Below are positions 12,681 to 23,097 of a stretch of 64,000 bases of DNA, piece by piece. The stretch's first letter is position 1, and each line of letters opens with the position of its first letter. This stretch comes from an uncultured Balneola sp. (GTDB taxonomy: Bacteria > Bacteroidota > Rhodothermia > Balneolales > Balneolaceae). The translations under genes were made by a program, and so were the position numbers. The stretch is taken from positions 1 to 64,000 of the forward strand of contig CAJXQC010000017.1 in assembly GCA_913058495.1 (NCBI GenBank), in the 5' to 3' direction. The notes beneath the pieces are model-generated. The model had not been told where the DNA came from, did not search any database, and saw nothing but the letters and a program-made list of their open reading frames with translations.

Positions 12681-13619
12681 TTACTGATCCAACATTTCTT
12701 TAAGAAGAGCTTTTCGTTTAGATACCAACTCTTCCGGAGAGAGAATTGTCACTTGTTTACCGAACTGAAGTAGCCACTCATTTACAAACTCCAGATTTTC
12801 TATTTCGAAGCCCACTTTAATTTTTTTGGAATTTTCTTCTAATACCTTAAAATTTTTAGTTGGCAGATTCGCTTTAAACCGCTTATATCCTTCTTTATCT
12901 AGTAACACCTCTACTTTATGCTGAGCGCCGTCAAATCTGAAAATTAAGTCCTCTATGGACTTTTCTTTCTTTTCTACAAAATCTTCTTCTAAAATTTCTA
13001 TATCTCGGACTCTGTCGAGAATAAAGTTTCTGAAATCTCCGCGAAGGTGCGAAAACCCTATCATGTTCCAGTGATCCTGATAAAAAACCAAAAGGTAAGG
13101 GTCCACTTTTCTAGTTTTCTTCTCTCCGGATTTTGCTGTGTATAAAAACTGTATTCTCTTTTTCTGAGAAATCGCGCTACTTATTTTATACCAGTTCCCG
13201 CCCTCTTTTTTTTCTGAACCAAACTTCATGTAAGGATCCACAACCGTCTTTTTTTGCAAAGAAGACATAAATCCTTTTAACTCATCCGGAAGTACATTTT
13301 TTATTTTCACCTCAACCCCTTTAGCGTCCTCAACAAGCTTGGCGTCGATCTGCGACTTTACAAAATTAAGCCCCACAATAATGGTTGCCAGCTCATGAGA
13401 CGAAAACATGAGTGGTGGTATTTTAAAACCCGGCATAACTCCGTATCCACTATACTTATCCCAGGTAATGGGCACATTTATTTCCTGTAAAGCATTGAAA
13501 TCCCTGAATATAGTTCTTTTGCTAACATCGAAGTAATCCGCAAATTCCTGAACCGTTTTACGATCTCTCCCTTGCTGAAGCATCAACATCAATTTCAATC
13601 TTCTCTCAGAACTATTCAT
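12681..13619 (-). CDS. YafY-type HTH/WYL-domain transcriptional regulator
   Basis: N-terminal HTH (VQEFADYFDVSKRTIFRDFNALQE) and WYL-like region. Confidence 0.87.
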   Translation of the reverse strand: MNSSERRLKLMLMLQQGRDRKTVQEFADYFDVSKRTIFRDFNALQEINVPITWDKYSGYGVMPGFKIPPLMFSSHELATIIVGLNFVKSQIDAKLVEDAKGVEVKIKNVLPDELKGFMSSLQKKTVVDPYMKFGSEKKEGGNWYKISSAISQKKRIQFLYTAKSGEKKTRKVDPYLLVFYQDHWNMIGFSHLRGDFRNFILDRVRDIEILEEDFVEKKEKSIEDLIFRFDGAQHKVEVLLDKEGYKRFKANLPTKNFKVLEENSKKIKVGFEIENLEFVNEWLLQFGKQVTILSPEELVSKRKALLKEMLDQ

Positions 13620-14259
13620 CCGCCCCCCTGCTAAGCTCTACAACTCCTTTCCCCTCAAAAAATGGATCCATAAACTTATCGTCCAGTTTAATTATGCTTA
13701 ATTTAAAAGAACCATTTAAGTTTTTGGCTTCTCCGATCGCTTCTTCATGCCCCTTAAGAAAAATGATCCTTTTCCAGTTTTTTCCTTTTATAAGATTATG
13801 GAGCTGGTCTATTTTAAACGCATGCTTTGTCACAATTACAGCCTCGCCAACCCATTCTAAATCTCCTATATCTCCCTGACACCCTCTTACTCGGCCAGAA
13901 AGATTTAAGCCAGAGACCATATCATTAACTGCAAAAATTTTCTTCGATACTATATCATTGATCTCAAATTGCTTCTTTTTAAAACACACGGAAAGCGGCA
14001 AGCCCGGTAAACCGCCGCCGGAACCCGTATCAACAAAATAATCGCTCTCCATAAAGCTTGATAAAAGGGAAACATAAAGACTGTGCTTAACATGTTTTTC
14101 TAATGTTTCACGTGAAACACCCCTACTCACCAAATTGATTTTTTCATTCCACCAAAGAAGCCGGTCAATGTAGACCATCAGCTCCTCGGCGTTTGCCCGG
14201 TACAAAGACTCAATTCGACCCTGTTCTTCTTTTGTTATGTAACGGATCGAATGTTCCAC
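13612..14259 (-). CDS. rsmG: 16S rRNA (guanine527-N7)-methyltransferase
   Basis: NLVSRGVSRETLEKHVKHSL, VDTGSGGGLPGLPL; next to mnmG. Confidence 0.93.
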   Translation of the reverse strand: MEHSIRYITKEEQGRIESLYRANAEELMVYIDRLLWWNEKINLVSRGVSRETLEKHVKHSLYVSLLSSFMESDYFVDTGSGGGLPGLPLSVCFKKKQFEINDIVSKKIFAVNDMVSGLNLSGRVRGCQGDIGDLEWVGEAVIVTKHAFKIDQLHNLIKGKNWKRIIFLKGHEEAIGEAKNLNGSFKLSIIKLDDKFMDPFFEGKGVVELSRGADE

Positions 14260-14266
14260 GTGAAAC

Positions 14267-16153
14267 CTATCCCTTTAGATAAACCATTAATACAGAAACG
14301 TCGCTTGCAGATACTCCGCTTATTCTGCTGGCCTGACCAATAGTTTCGGGTTTAATTTTGGACATCTTTTGAAATCCTTCCGACGACAAGCTCTTAATTT
14401 TTGAATAATCCAACGATGGGGGAATTGGGGTGTTCTCTTTCTGAGCTAACTCCTCTACCATTTCAAACTCTTTTTGAATATACCCCGAGTATTTAATTTG
14501 TATTTCCCCTTGCTCAACAACGTAGTTGTCTTGAGTGATTTCGTGAATGTTTTCCTTCAAGCCGGAATCAGCATTCATCATATCAAACAAAGAAACCTGA
14601 GGTCTTGCTAAAACAGTTTCTGCTTTTACCGGCTGGCTTAAACCCGTTGTGCCCAGCTCTTCAAGTTTTGCATTCAAAACCTCCGGTCGCACCGTTTGAT
14701 TTGATAATAAATCCAACAATAGATTAAGCTCTGTTCTTTTTGCTACAACCTTGTCGTAACGCTCTTTGCTAGCAAGACCTATTTTATAACCTATTTCAGT
14801 TAATCTTAGATCCGCATTATCTTGTCTTAATAATATTCTATGCTCCGCCCTCGAAGTAAACATTCTGTAAGGTTCTTCAGTCCCCTTGTTGATCAGATCG
14901 TCGATCAACACTCCAATATATGCCTCCGACCTCTTCAGTATTAAAGGCTCTTTCTCCTGTACTTTTAGAGCCGCGTTAATTCCCGCCATCAATCCTTGGC
15001 AGGCCGCTTCCTCATATCCGGTTGTACCATTAATTTGTCCTGCAAAGTACAAACCGCTTACTCTCTTTGTTTCCAGCGTTCTTTTAATTTGATGCGGAGG
15101 GAAATAATCGTATTCAATTGCGTAACCCGGACGTAGCATCACTACATTTTCAAATCCAGGTATTGTTTTTAACGCTTCCAGCTGAATATCTTCAGGCAGA
15201 GAAGTTGAAAAACCATTCAGATACATTTCATACGTATTCCACCCCTCCGGCTCCAGAAAAAGCTGATGCCTGTCTCGATCTGCAAATCTGTTAATCTTGT
15301 CCTCAATACTGGGACAGTATCGCGGCCCGGTGGATTTTATCCTTCCGTTAAACATCGGGCTTCTGTTAAAACCCTTTTTCAAAACCTCATGGACACTATC
15401 GTTTGTGTACCCAATCCAGCACGTCAGTTGCTCTTCTTGTGCAGGAAGTTTTTCTGTTAAGAAAGAAAAAGGAGTTGGATTCTCATCTCCATCCTGTACT
15501 TCCAGTACTGAATAATCGATTGAGCGGCCATCCACCCTCGGCGGAGTGCCTGTTTTTAATCTACCTACAAGAAAACCCTTGTTTTCTAGTGCCGCTGAAA
15601 TACCTATAGATGCACGTTCTCCTGATCGGCCTCCTCCGTAGTTACTATCCCCAATATGTATCAACCCGTTTAAGAACGTTCCGCTTGTAAGAACTACGCT
15701 TTTAGAGTAAAATTTCTGCCCCGTTTGGGTAACTACTCCCTCGACCTTATTATCTTCTGTAAAAATGAGATCAACAACATTGTCCTGTCTGAAAAAAAGA
15801 TTCTCTTTTTGTTCCAGCAATTCTCTCATTTTCTGAGCGTAAAGCATCCGGTCGCTTTGGCATCTCGGGCTCCACATTGCCGGGCCTTTACTTTTGTTGA
15901 GCATTTTAAACTGAACACCCGAAGCGTCGCTTACTATTCCTGAAAGGCCACCTAGAGCGTCGATTTCTCTAACAAGCTGTCCCTTTGCAACACCACCCAT
16001 TGCCGGGTTGCAAGACATTTTAGCAATAGCTTCCAGATTCATTGTTATCAATAAGGTCTTTGATCCTAATTGTGCAGCGGCAGCAGCGGCTTCGCTACCC
16101 GCGTGCCCTGCTCCAACAACAATCACATCGTAAGAAGGGTAAATAGAAGACAT
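14267..16153 (-). CDS. mnmG: tRNA uridine-5-carboxymethylaminomethyl modification enzyme MnmG
   Basis: [44 protein letters not shown]. Confidence 0.97.
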   Translation of the reverse strand: MSSIYPSYDVIVVGAGHAGSEAAAAAAQLGSKTLLITMNLEAIAKMSCNPAMGGVAKGQLVREIDALGGLSGIVSDASGVQFKMLNKSKGPAMWSPRCQSDRMLYAQKMRELLEQKENLFFRQDNVVDLIFTEDNKVEGVVTQTGQKFYSKSVVLTSGTFLNGLIHIGDSNYGGGRSGERASIGISAALENKGFLVGRLKTGTPPRVDGRSIDYSVLEVQDGDENPTPFSFLTEKLPAQEEQLTCWIGYTNDSVHEVLKKGFNRSPMFNGRIKSTGPRYCPSIEDKINRFADRDRHQLFLEPEGWNTYEMYLNGFSTSLPEDIQLEALKTIPGFENVVMLRPGYAIEYDYFPPHQIKRTLETKRVSGLYFAGQINGTTGYEEAACQGLMAGINAALKVQEKEPLILKRSEAYIGVLIDDLINKGTEEPYRMFTSRAEHRILLRQDNADLRLTEIGYKIGLASKERYDKVVAKRTELNLLLDLLSNQTVRPEVLNAKLEELGTTGLSQPVKAETVLARPQVSLFDMMNADSGLKENIHEITQDNYVVEQGEIQIKYSGYIQKEFEMVEELAQKENTPIPPSLDYSKIKSLSSEGFQKMSKIKPETIGQASRISGVSASDVSVLMVYLKG

Positions 16154-16190
16154 GAGACTCTTTCTCTTTTATTGGACTTGAAATATACAA

Positions 16191-16229
16191 ACAAAAAAAC
16201 CCCTCACATAAAGTTTATGTGAGGGGTTT
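16191..16229 (-). terminator. Rho-independent terminator immediately 3' of tRNA-Asp
   Basis: AAACCCCTCACATAAA-G-TTTATGTGAGGGGTTT; T tract on minus strand; abuts tRNA 3' end. Confidence 0.9.
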
Positions 16230-16230
16230 G

Positions 16231-16304
16231 CGATCCGGAAGGGACTCGAACCCTCGACCTCCTGCGTGACAGGCAGGCGTTCTAACCAACTGAACTACCG
16301 GACC
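16231..16304 (-). tRNA. tRNA-Asp (GTC), CCA not encoded
   Basis: Cloverleaf: GGTCCGG/CCGGATC acceptor, anticodon arm CCTGCCTGTCACGCAGG, T-loop GGTTCGAGTCC. Confidence 0.96.
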
Positions 16305-16374
16305 TAATTGAGAGCACTAAATATACGGTTGATTATCAAAGTAAGTCAACCATTTATTGAAATCTTTTTAATAT

Positions 16375-16920
16375 TTATTTTGAGAGCTCATTTTCGATGG
16401 CAGATACCAACTCTTCACTTAGGGGCTTTGTTTGGCTTCTGAACCTTCGGGTAAGTTTTCCATCTTTTGAGACGAGGAATTTTTCGAAATTCCATTTTAT
16501 GTCTCCTTTAAAATCAGGGTTATCCAGAGCGGTTAGATACGTAAATAACTCAGCCTGATCATCGCCTTTTACTGAAACCTTTGAGAACATTGGAAACTCC
16601 ACCCCATATTCCAGGGTACAAAATTCTTTGATCTCTTCATCGGTTCCTGGCTCTTGTCCTTTGAAGTTATTTGCCGGGAAACCCAAAATTACCAACCCAT
16701 CATCATTATACTCATCGTATAAAGACTGGAGCCCTTCGTACTGTGGTGTGTATCCACATTTTGAAGCGACGTTCACTATCAAAAGAGTTTTCCCTTTAAA
16801 GGAATCAAGTGCGATCGTTTCTCCATCAATACTTTCCATCTTAAATTCGTAAATAGATTCAGGGTTTTCAAAAAATCCCCCTAAAGTAATCAGCAGTAAA
16901 AAAATTAGTGATGCTTTCAT
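16375..16920 (-). CDS. Glutathione peroxidase-like protein
   Basis: NVASKCGYTPQYEGLQ (Cys form), WNFEKFLV. Confidence 0.93.
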   Translation of the reverse strand: MKASLIFLLLITLGGFFENPESIYEFKMESIDGETIALDSFKGKTLLIVNVASKCGYTPQYEGLQSLYDEYNDDGLVILGFPANNFKGQEPGTDEEIKEFCTLEYGVEFPMFSKVSVKGDDQAELFTYLTALDNPDFKGDIKWNFEKFLVSKDGKLTRRFRSQTKPLSEELVSAIENELSK

Positions 16921-16979
16921 GAAATAATACCTTTGTTTATCGTTTACCTTTAAAGGTAGATTTAATTAAGTTCATTCCC

Positions 16980-17693
16980 ATGAAATCAAAATTTCTTTTA
17001 TTTATTTTAATATCCCTTTCAGCTTCTGTGCATGCTCAAATGTTTTCTGTAGGTGGAGAATCCGAACAGCAGCAACGATCGTCATCAAATTATTTCAGAG
17101 CGGGTTTCAGTCCTGTTATTTTTGAATACGCAGGCGATAACACCGATCCTAATCAGGAAAGGCTCAATTTTGAATCTACTGCCCTAACTTTCTTCTTTGA
17201 AAACCCGGCGTTAAGTGCTTCTTTGAGTTTCATAAATGGATTAACCGGCGCTGAAAATGAACGATACCTAAATCTTTCCATTGACTATTTGAACCGCTTT
17301 TCTTTTGTCAGATCCCGGTCATTTCAATTTGGCATCCCTTTTGGATTGAGTTCTAACTTGGTTAACGTTCAAAATGAGGAGTTAACTGATGATTTTAGCC
17401 AGACTGTACTCGCTTTAGGCGTAGGGGCGTTTGTTGTTGCGCGTGTTCCTGACAAACTTTCCTTTTCGCTAGAAGGACTTCCCTCTTATGGTTTCAGTAA
17501 TTCAAGAGGAGGCCTATTCGGAGGCTCTAACAAAAGCCTGTTGTTCAGGACAAGGCTCGACTTTTTAAATATCATTAGTGACAGAAGTTTAAGCTTAGGA
17601 TATGATTTTAAAATTTCTTCTTACGATCTTGATGAAGATGAATTTGATTATGATCTTACATATCATAGAGTAACACTAGGTATTTCACTTTGA
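16980..17693 (+). CDS. Predicted secreted/outer-membrane beta-barrel protein
   Basis: Signal peptide MKSKFLLFILISLSASVHAQ; alternating beta-strand pattern, C-terminal aromatic/hydrophobic end. Confidence 0.7.
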   Translation: MKSKFLLFILISLSASVHAQMFSVGGESEQQQRSSSNYFRAGFSPVIFEYAGDNTDPNQERLNFESTALTFFFENPALSASLSFINGLTGAENERYLNLSIDYLNRFSFVRSRSFQFGIPFGLSSNLVNVQNEELTDDFSQTVLALGVGAFVVARVPDKLSFSLEGLPSYGFSNSRGGLFGGSNKSLLFRTRLDFLNIISDRSLSLGYDFKISSYDLDEDEFDYDLTYHRVTLGISL

Positions 17694-17989
17694 AAACAGA
17701 CAAACTTCTTTTAGAGCTTGAACTCCTTTTAGAACAGTGCGACTATCGTTTGCGAAAAGAGCGGGGCTCTTTCAGGGGTAACAATTGTGTAATTGAAGGA
17801 GACAGGCTTGTTATCGTGAACAAAAACAAACCGATAGAGTCTCAAATAGGCACCATAGCGCGCATTTTAAGCACAGTGGATCTAAGCTCTATTTATATTA
17901 AGCCCGCTGTAAAAAAAGAGCTGGGTATTTTATGGGACAGGCTCACCGTCTCCCCTCACAGTCCCGGAGACGAACTGGAATTTGACTAA
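17690..17989 (+). CDS. Conserved hypothetical protein, translationally coupled (TTG start overlapping upstream stop)
   Basis: Open frame packed between coupled genes. Confidence 0.7.
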   Translation: MKTDKLLLELELLLEQCDYRLRKERGSFRGNNCVIEGDRLVIVNKNKPIESQIGTIARILSTVDLSSIYIKPAVKKELGILWDRLTVSPHSPGDELEFD

Positions 17990-18750
17990 TGAAACTTACA
18001 TTTCTCGGAACAGGAACTTCTATGGGTGTCCCGGTTGCCGGTGGCTTTGGGGCAAACCGCTTTTCTAAGGACCCGAGAAACACTCGTACACGATGCTCTG
18101 CCTGGATTCAAAGCGAAGGCACTTCCCTTTTAATAGATGCTGGTCCGGAATTTCGTATTCAAAGTATCCGCTCAAGAATAAAAAAGATCGATGGTGTGTT
18201 AATAACCCATGAACATATGGATCATGTAAGCGGATTAGACGATTTGAGAGCTTACAATTATGTTCAAGAAACCTCCATTCCGCTATACACTTCTGGAGCT
18301 TGCATAGAATCTATAAAATCCCGTTTTGACTATCTGTTTGGAGACAATAAATACCTGGGATCAACATCATTAGATCTGATTGAAGTATCGGAAACTTTTT
18401 ATTTGAATGATCTCGAAATAACCCCTCTTCCTTGTTTTCACGGCGATTTACAAATTCTTGGATTTAGAATCAACGATCTTTGCTATCTCACAGATGTAAA
18501 AGAGATTCCTGAAGCCACAAAGAATTTAATTCGTGGTTCTAAAGTAATTGTTTTGAGCGGATTAAGATGGGAGCCGGAACACCCCACACATCTTACTATC
18601 CCTCAAGCCGCTGACCTTATCAATGGACTTGATGTTGAGCGTGGATATCTCATTCATATGAACAGTTATGTTGATCATGAGCCATCAAACAAAAAATTGC
18701 CTGCAAACATCAACTTAGCTTATGATCAGCAGGTTATTGAAATAGATTAA
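17989..18750 (+). CDS. MBL-fold metallo-hydrolase (PhnP-like)
   Basis: GTGTSMGVPV, THEHMDHVSGLDDLR. Confidence 0.92.
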   Translation: MKLTFLGTGTSMGVPVAGGFGANRFSKDPRNTRTRCSAWIQSEGTSLLIDAGPEFRIQSIRSRIKKIDGVLITHEHMDHVSGLDDLRAYNYVQETSIPLYTSGACIESIKSRFDYLFGDNKYLGSTSLDLIEVSETFYLNDLEITPLPCFHGDLQILGFRINDLCYLTDVKEIPEATKNLIRGSKVIVLSGLRWEPEHPTHLTIPQAADLINGLDVERGYLIHMNSYVDHEPSNKKLPANINLAYDQQVIEID

Positions 18751-19832
18751 AGAAACTTCTTCAGTTCCTCGTTCGCTTTAAGTTGCTCTACTATTTCCTT
18801 TACCCCCTGAGCTTGATTAAGGTCACAAATAAGAATTGCGTCTTCTGTTTCAACTACAGCTGTATTTTCCATTCCTACCAGAGATATCATCTTTCCGGAA
18901 TTTGAAACAACCAGATTTTTTTGAGAACCTGTGAATGTAACATTTACTGCCTGAATAGCATTGCCATCTTTGTTCTTTTCGCCAAGATCATAAACAGCTG
19001 TCCAGCTGCCAACATCATTCCATCCAAATTCTCCCGGAACTACAAATACGCTTTTTGCACCTTCCATAACGCCATAATCAATTGAGATAGACTCACAATC
19101 CTGATAAAACTCATTTATGGCTGCCTTATGTAAATCTGTATATAAGTCCTGTGAATTTATTTTAAGCAACTCAAACATATCGGGAAGCTGATTCTTTACT
19201 TCCGTCAGAACAGTGTCTGCTCTCCAGATAAACATGCCGCTGTTCCAGTAATAGTCTCCGGAATCCAAAAACTCCTCAGCCTTAACATGATCAGGCTTCT
19301 CCTTAAAAGCTCTTACCTTCTCTACATTATTCTCAGCTATTTCTTCTGCAACAGAATTGTCTGCGTGGATATAACCAAATCCGGTTTCTGGTCTGTCTGG
19401 TTTTATCCCTATAGTAACCAAGTCATTACCTGACTCCGCTTTTTTTATAGCAGTTTTTAAAATTCTCCTGAACTCTTCCGGGTTTGTTATATGATGATCG
19501 GCAGGAAGCACAACCATTACAGCATCCGGATCTTGTTTGATCAAAAGCTCCGCCGCAATAGCAACACATGGAGCCGTATTTTTAGCGACAGGCTCCCCAA
19601 CTATATTTGTATCCGGCACTTTTGGAAGTTGCTCCTTTACTATATCAACATAGTCATCGTTTGTCACCACCAGAATACGCTCCTGCGGAATGAGCTCTTT
19701 AACCCGTTCTGCAGTGTTTTGAATCATTGTCCCTTCCCCAAATAAGTTTAAGAATTGCTTGGGGTATTTTTTTGTGCTTTTTGGCCAAAACCTTGTTCCG
19801 GAACCGCCGGCCATTATAACTGCATAAACCAT
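18747..19832 (-). CDS. Mannose-1-phosphate guanylyltransferase
   Basis: AVIMAGGSGTRFWPKSTKKYPKQFL, FKEKPD, WNSGMFIWRA. Confidence 0.93.
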   Translation of the reverse strand: MVYAVIMAGGSGTRFWPKSTKKYPKQFLNLFGEGTMIQNTAERVKELIPQERILVVTNDDYVDIVKEQLPKVPDTNIVGEPVAKNTAPCVAIAAELLIKQDPDAVMVVLPADHHITNPEEFRRILKTAIKKAESGNDLVTIGIKPDRPETGFGYIHADNSVAEEIAENNVEKVRAFKEKPDHVKAEEFLDSGDYYWNSGMFIWRADTVLTEVKNQLPDMFELLKINSQDLYTDLHKAAINEFYQDCESISIDYGVMEGAKSVFVVPGEFGWNDVGSWTAVYDLGEKNKDGNAIQAVNVTFTGSQKNLVVSNSGKMISLVGMENTAVVETEDAILICDLNQAQGVKEIVEQLKANEELKKFL

Positions 19833-19882
19833 ATATAATTCTGTTTACTCTTATTAAATAGAATTCTTAAGGTATGGATTTC

Positions 19883-20953
19883 TTATTGAACTTTTCGCAG
19901 CGTAAACTTAAATATAGTGCCCTCGTTTATTTTGCTCTCGTAATAGAGTTGCTCTCTGTGTGCTTCTATAATGTGCTTAACTATTGCCAGCCCCAATCCT
20001 GTACCACCTCTTTCTCTAGACCTAGACTTGTCTACCCTGAAGAAACGCTCCGTAACACGAGCAAGATCAGACTCGTCAATTCCTATCCCTGTATCTCTTA
20101 TTGAAAGCAACACTCTGTTCTTGTCTTTCTTAAACTGTTCAAGTTCGATCTCTACCTTTCCGCCTTTTATGTTATACTTAACTCCATTTTCTATCAGGTT
20201 TATTAAAACTTGTTTTATCTGATTCTTATCCCCTCTGACCTGAAGATTTTTGTCGAATTCTTTTAGTTTTAGCTTAACATCATCACGCTCTGCTTTGTGC
20301 TGTAAACTGTCTACAACATCATGTATCACTTCGTATAGATAAAAGGGCTCTATGTCCGATTTTAGCTCCCCGGTCTCGAGCTTGGAAATTTCCATCAGAT
20401 CTTTTGTGAGATAGATCAACCGGTTAACATTCCTCATGGTTTTTTTAAGAAACTCCCGATTTACCTCTTCATCTTCTAACGCGCCGTTTAAAAGCGTTTC
20501 TACAAATCCCTGAATTGCAAAAATGGGCGTTTTGAGTTCATGAGATATATCACCTATAAATTCCTTCCTGTAATTTTCAATCCTGTTCAGTCTCTGAATT
20601 TCTCTTTCAATGGTCCTGCTTGATTTCACAAAGTGTTTAACCAAATAATCGACCTCATCACCATAGTTGGTTGTTATGCCCTGATATTCCTCAAACCTTT
20701 TCTTGGAAATATTTCGTGAAATTTCCTCCAGCTTCTCAAGTCTTTTATACTGTAGCTTATAATTGAAAAAGTATGAAATCAGCAAAACAAGAAAAGCTAT
20801 AGCACAAGCTGCTAAGGCCGTGCTTAACAAGGAAAGGTTGTAAAAAATAATAAGCACTAAAAAAGAAGACGCCCCTGATACTAAGGACGAATAAAGAGCT
20901 ATTCTTAATCCTAGCTTGAAAAGCCCAATCTTTTTCTTTTTTGACGCCGTCAT
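19883..20953 (-). CDS. Sensor histidine kinase (PhoR-like)
   Basis: FIGDISHELKTPIFAIQGFVETLLNGA, N/G boxes, TGLGLAIVKHI. Confidence 0.92.
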   Translation of the reverse strand: MTASKKKKIGLFKLGLRIALYSSLVSGASSFLVLIIFYNLSLLSTALAACAIAFLVLLISYFFNYKLQYKRLEKLEEISRNISKKRFEEYQGITTNYGDEVDYLVKHFVKSSRTIEREIQRLNRIENYRKEFIGDISHELKTPIFAIQGFVETLLNGALEDEEVNREFLKKTMRNVNRLIYLTKDLMEISKLETGELKSDIEPFYLYEVIHDVVDSLQHKAERDDVKLKLKEFDKNLQVRGDKNQIKQVLINLIENGVKYNIKGGKVEIELEQFKKDKNRVLLSIRDTGIGIDESDLARVTERFFRVDKSRSRERGGTGLGLAIVKHIIEAHREQLYYESKINEGTIFKFTLRKVQ

Positions 20954-21627
20954 TCCTTAAATCTATAGCCTACACCTTTAACCGTTTCAATATAATGATC
21001 TCCAAGTTTCTCTCTGATCTTTCTCACATGAACATCTACAGTGCGGTCTACTACATAAATATTATCACCCCAAACCTTATTCAAAAGAGTTTGTCTGTCC
21101 AATACCTTTCCTTTTCTACTGGCTAGAAAAAAAAGCAGCTCAAATTCCTTCCGAGGTAAATGAAACTCCTCTTCTTTTTTATTTACTATATACCTGTCTC
21201 TGTCTATCGTTATATCGTGAACCTCGAGAACATTCGTCTCTTCCTCTTTTTCATCAAACCTCCGTAGAACTGCCTTAATTCTGGAAATCAGCTTAGTTGT
21301 GCTAATCGGTTTGGTTATATAATCATCTCCACCTTTATTTAACCCTTCAACTTCTGTTTTTTCGTCGCTACGAGCAGTAAGAAAAATGACCGGTATTTTT
21401 TTTAATTGGTCATCCCGCCTCATTTCCTCAACTGCCTGCATCCCGTCCATTTTGGGCATCATTATATCCAGAAGCACTAGATCGGGGTTTTTCTCCTTAG
21501 CTACGGCAATTCCTTCTTCGCCGTTTTCTGCCTTTAAGACTTCAAAGCCTTCCTTTTTCAGGTTATACTCAATAAGATCCAGAAGATCTTTTTCATCATC
21601 TACTACAAGAATGGTTTGTTTAGGCAC
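20950..21627 (-). CDS. OmpR/PhoB family response regulator
   Basis: VVDDEKDLLDLIEYNLKKEGF receiver + winged helix (TLLNKVWGDN...VHVRKIREKLG); overlaps kinase by 4 bp. Confidence 0.92.
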   Translation of the reverse strand: MPKQTILVVDDEKDLLDLIEYNLKKEGFEVLKAENGEEGIAVAKEKNPDLVLLDIMMPKMDGMQAVEEMRRDDQLKKIPVIFLTARSDEKTEVEGLNKGGDDYITKPISTTKLISRIKAVLRRFDEKEEETNVLEVHDITIDRDRYIVNKKEEEFHLPRKEFELLFFLASRKGKVLDRQTLLNKVWGDNIYVVDRTVDVHVRKIREKLGDHYIETVKGVGYRFKE

Positions 21628-21749
21628 AACATTTGGGGTTTGTTAGATTAGAACTAAACAATGGTACTAATGTATCGCATTAATATAAAATGAAGAAATT
21701 GTTACCAGATTTAATATTCGGAAATAAAATTTAACTCCATTATCGCCGA

Positions 21750-22337
21750 TTACTTATTCAGGAGACTCAATCCCTTTTTTATAGCAGCCGGTACTGTTTT
21801 GATATCATCACCCTGAAGCGCTTTAACAGCCGCTTCTTCAGCTTCACGTTTTTTAAATCCTAAAGATTCCAACGCAGAAACCACTTCATCCGTCATGTTT
21901 GACTCAGCCGGTTTTGAAATGCTTCCCGAGCCTTCAACCTCATCAAGTTTATCTTTCAGCTCCAAAATTATGCGCTCTGCCGTTTTCTTACCAATCCCCG
22001 GAACCCTCGACAGTGATGCGGCGTCCTTGCCTTTTATTGCTCCTATTAAATGGTCTGCCGGTAAGCCCGATACAATTGTAATTCCCAATTTCGGTCCCAC
22101 GCCCTTAACTGTTATAAGTTTTTCAAACAGCTGCATTTCGTCTTTAGCATAAAACCCGAATAACCTCTGATCACTGTCTGTAATATGATGATGAATCAAA
22201 AGTTTTACCTCGATTCCTTTTTTCAGATGGGCCAGGGTTTGTTTAGAAATTTCAACTCCGTACCCAACTCCTCCAACATCAAGATGTGCCTTGTTTTCTT
22301 CAAGCTCTTCTACATATCCTTTTAGAAAAGTGATCAT
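21750..22337 (-). CDS. ruvA: Holliday junction DNA helicase RuvA
   Basis: VKGVGPKLGITIVSGL, VPGIGKKTAERIILELKDK. Confidence 0.95.
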   Translation of the reverse strand: MITFLKGYVEELEENKAHLDVGGVGYGVEISKQTLAHLKKGIEVKLLIHHHITDSDQRLFGFYAKDEMQLFEKLITVKGVGPKLGITIVSGLPADHLIGAIKGKDAASLSRVPGIGKKTAERIILELKDKLDEVEGSGSISKPAESNMTDEVVSALESLGFKKREAEEAAVKALQGDDIKTVPAAIKKGLSLLNK

Positions 22338-22909
22338 GCTCCTTTCACCCTGTCAGGATTGTCGGCAACAAAACTTGCCCAATCAGACTTTTTATTATTT
22401 TGATGTGTTTTCTTCTTTACAGCTCCCGGTAAGCCTTTCCCTTTCATATAATGGCACCATGCAACCGCAAGCGCATCTGTAGCATCATTCTTGAGCTTTT
22501 CATCCGGGAGAGTTACCATTTTATCCAGCATAAATGCTACCTGATCCTTACTCGCATTTCCGTTCCCCGTTATTGCTTTTTTTACTTCTTTGGGATAATA
22601 CTCAAAAGCAGGAAGATTGTTATTCTTGATTGCTAAAATTGCTGCAGCCTGAGCTCTACCCAACTTTAACATTGCCTGAGGGTCAACTCCATAGATCGGA
22701 GTTTCAACAGCGCAGGCAGTAGGGGAGTTTGATTTTATTATTCCGGAGATCTGGTCAAAAATATATTTCAACCGATCCGAATGATCTTCCATATGTGCCA
22801 TCTTCAACACATCGCAACGCAATGCTATCAACTTGCCTTTTTCCTCAGTAAGCACAGCATACCCGGTAAAGCGGGAACCGGGATCTATTCCAAGGATTAT
22901 TTCAGGCAT
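22334..22909 (-). CDS. ruvC: Holliday junction endodeoxyribonuclease RuvC
   Basis: ILGIDPGSRFTGYAVL, AVETPIYG, DATDALAVAWCH. Confidence 0.95.
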   Translation of the reverse strand: MPEIILGIDPGSRFTGYAVLTEEKGKLIALRCDVLKMAHMEDHSDRLKYIFDQISGIIKSNSPTACAVETPIYGVDPQAMLKLGRAQAAAILAIKNNNLPAFEYYPKEVKKAITGNGNASKDQVAFMLDKMVTLPDEKLKNDATDALAVAWCHYMKGKGLPGAVKKKTHQNNKKSDWASFVADNPDRVKGA

Positions 22910-22938
22910 TGATTGGATATTGGTGTTTTTAAAATAAA

Positions 22939-23078
22939 GTCATCCTGAACTTGTTTCAGGATCTTATGCAAAGGCTAATGATCTAATATAAACTTCTTTT
23001 CTAATTGAAGTCACTCCACAGCGAAAGCCGGAATCTCAATCTATTTAAAATCCAGATTCCCGCCTTCGCAGGAATGAC
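22939..23078. repeat. Compound intergenic palindromic repeat (short hairpin plus long imperfect inverted repeat)
   Basis: ATCCTGAA..TTCAGGAT at 22942-22962; imperfect inverted repeat 23010-23036 / 23054-23078. Confidence 0.8.
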
Positions 23079-23097
23079 TAAATTTAAGACACTTTAA

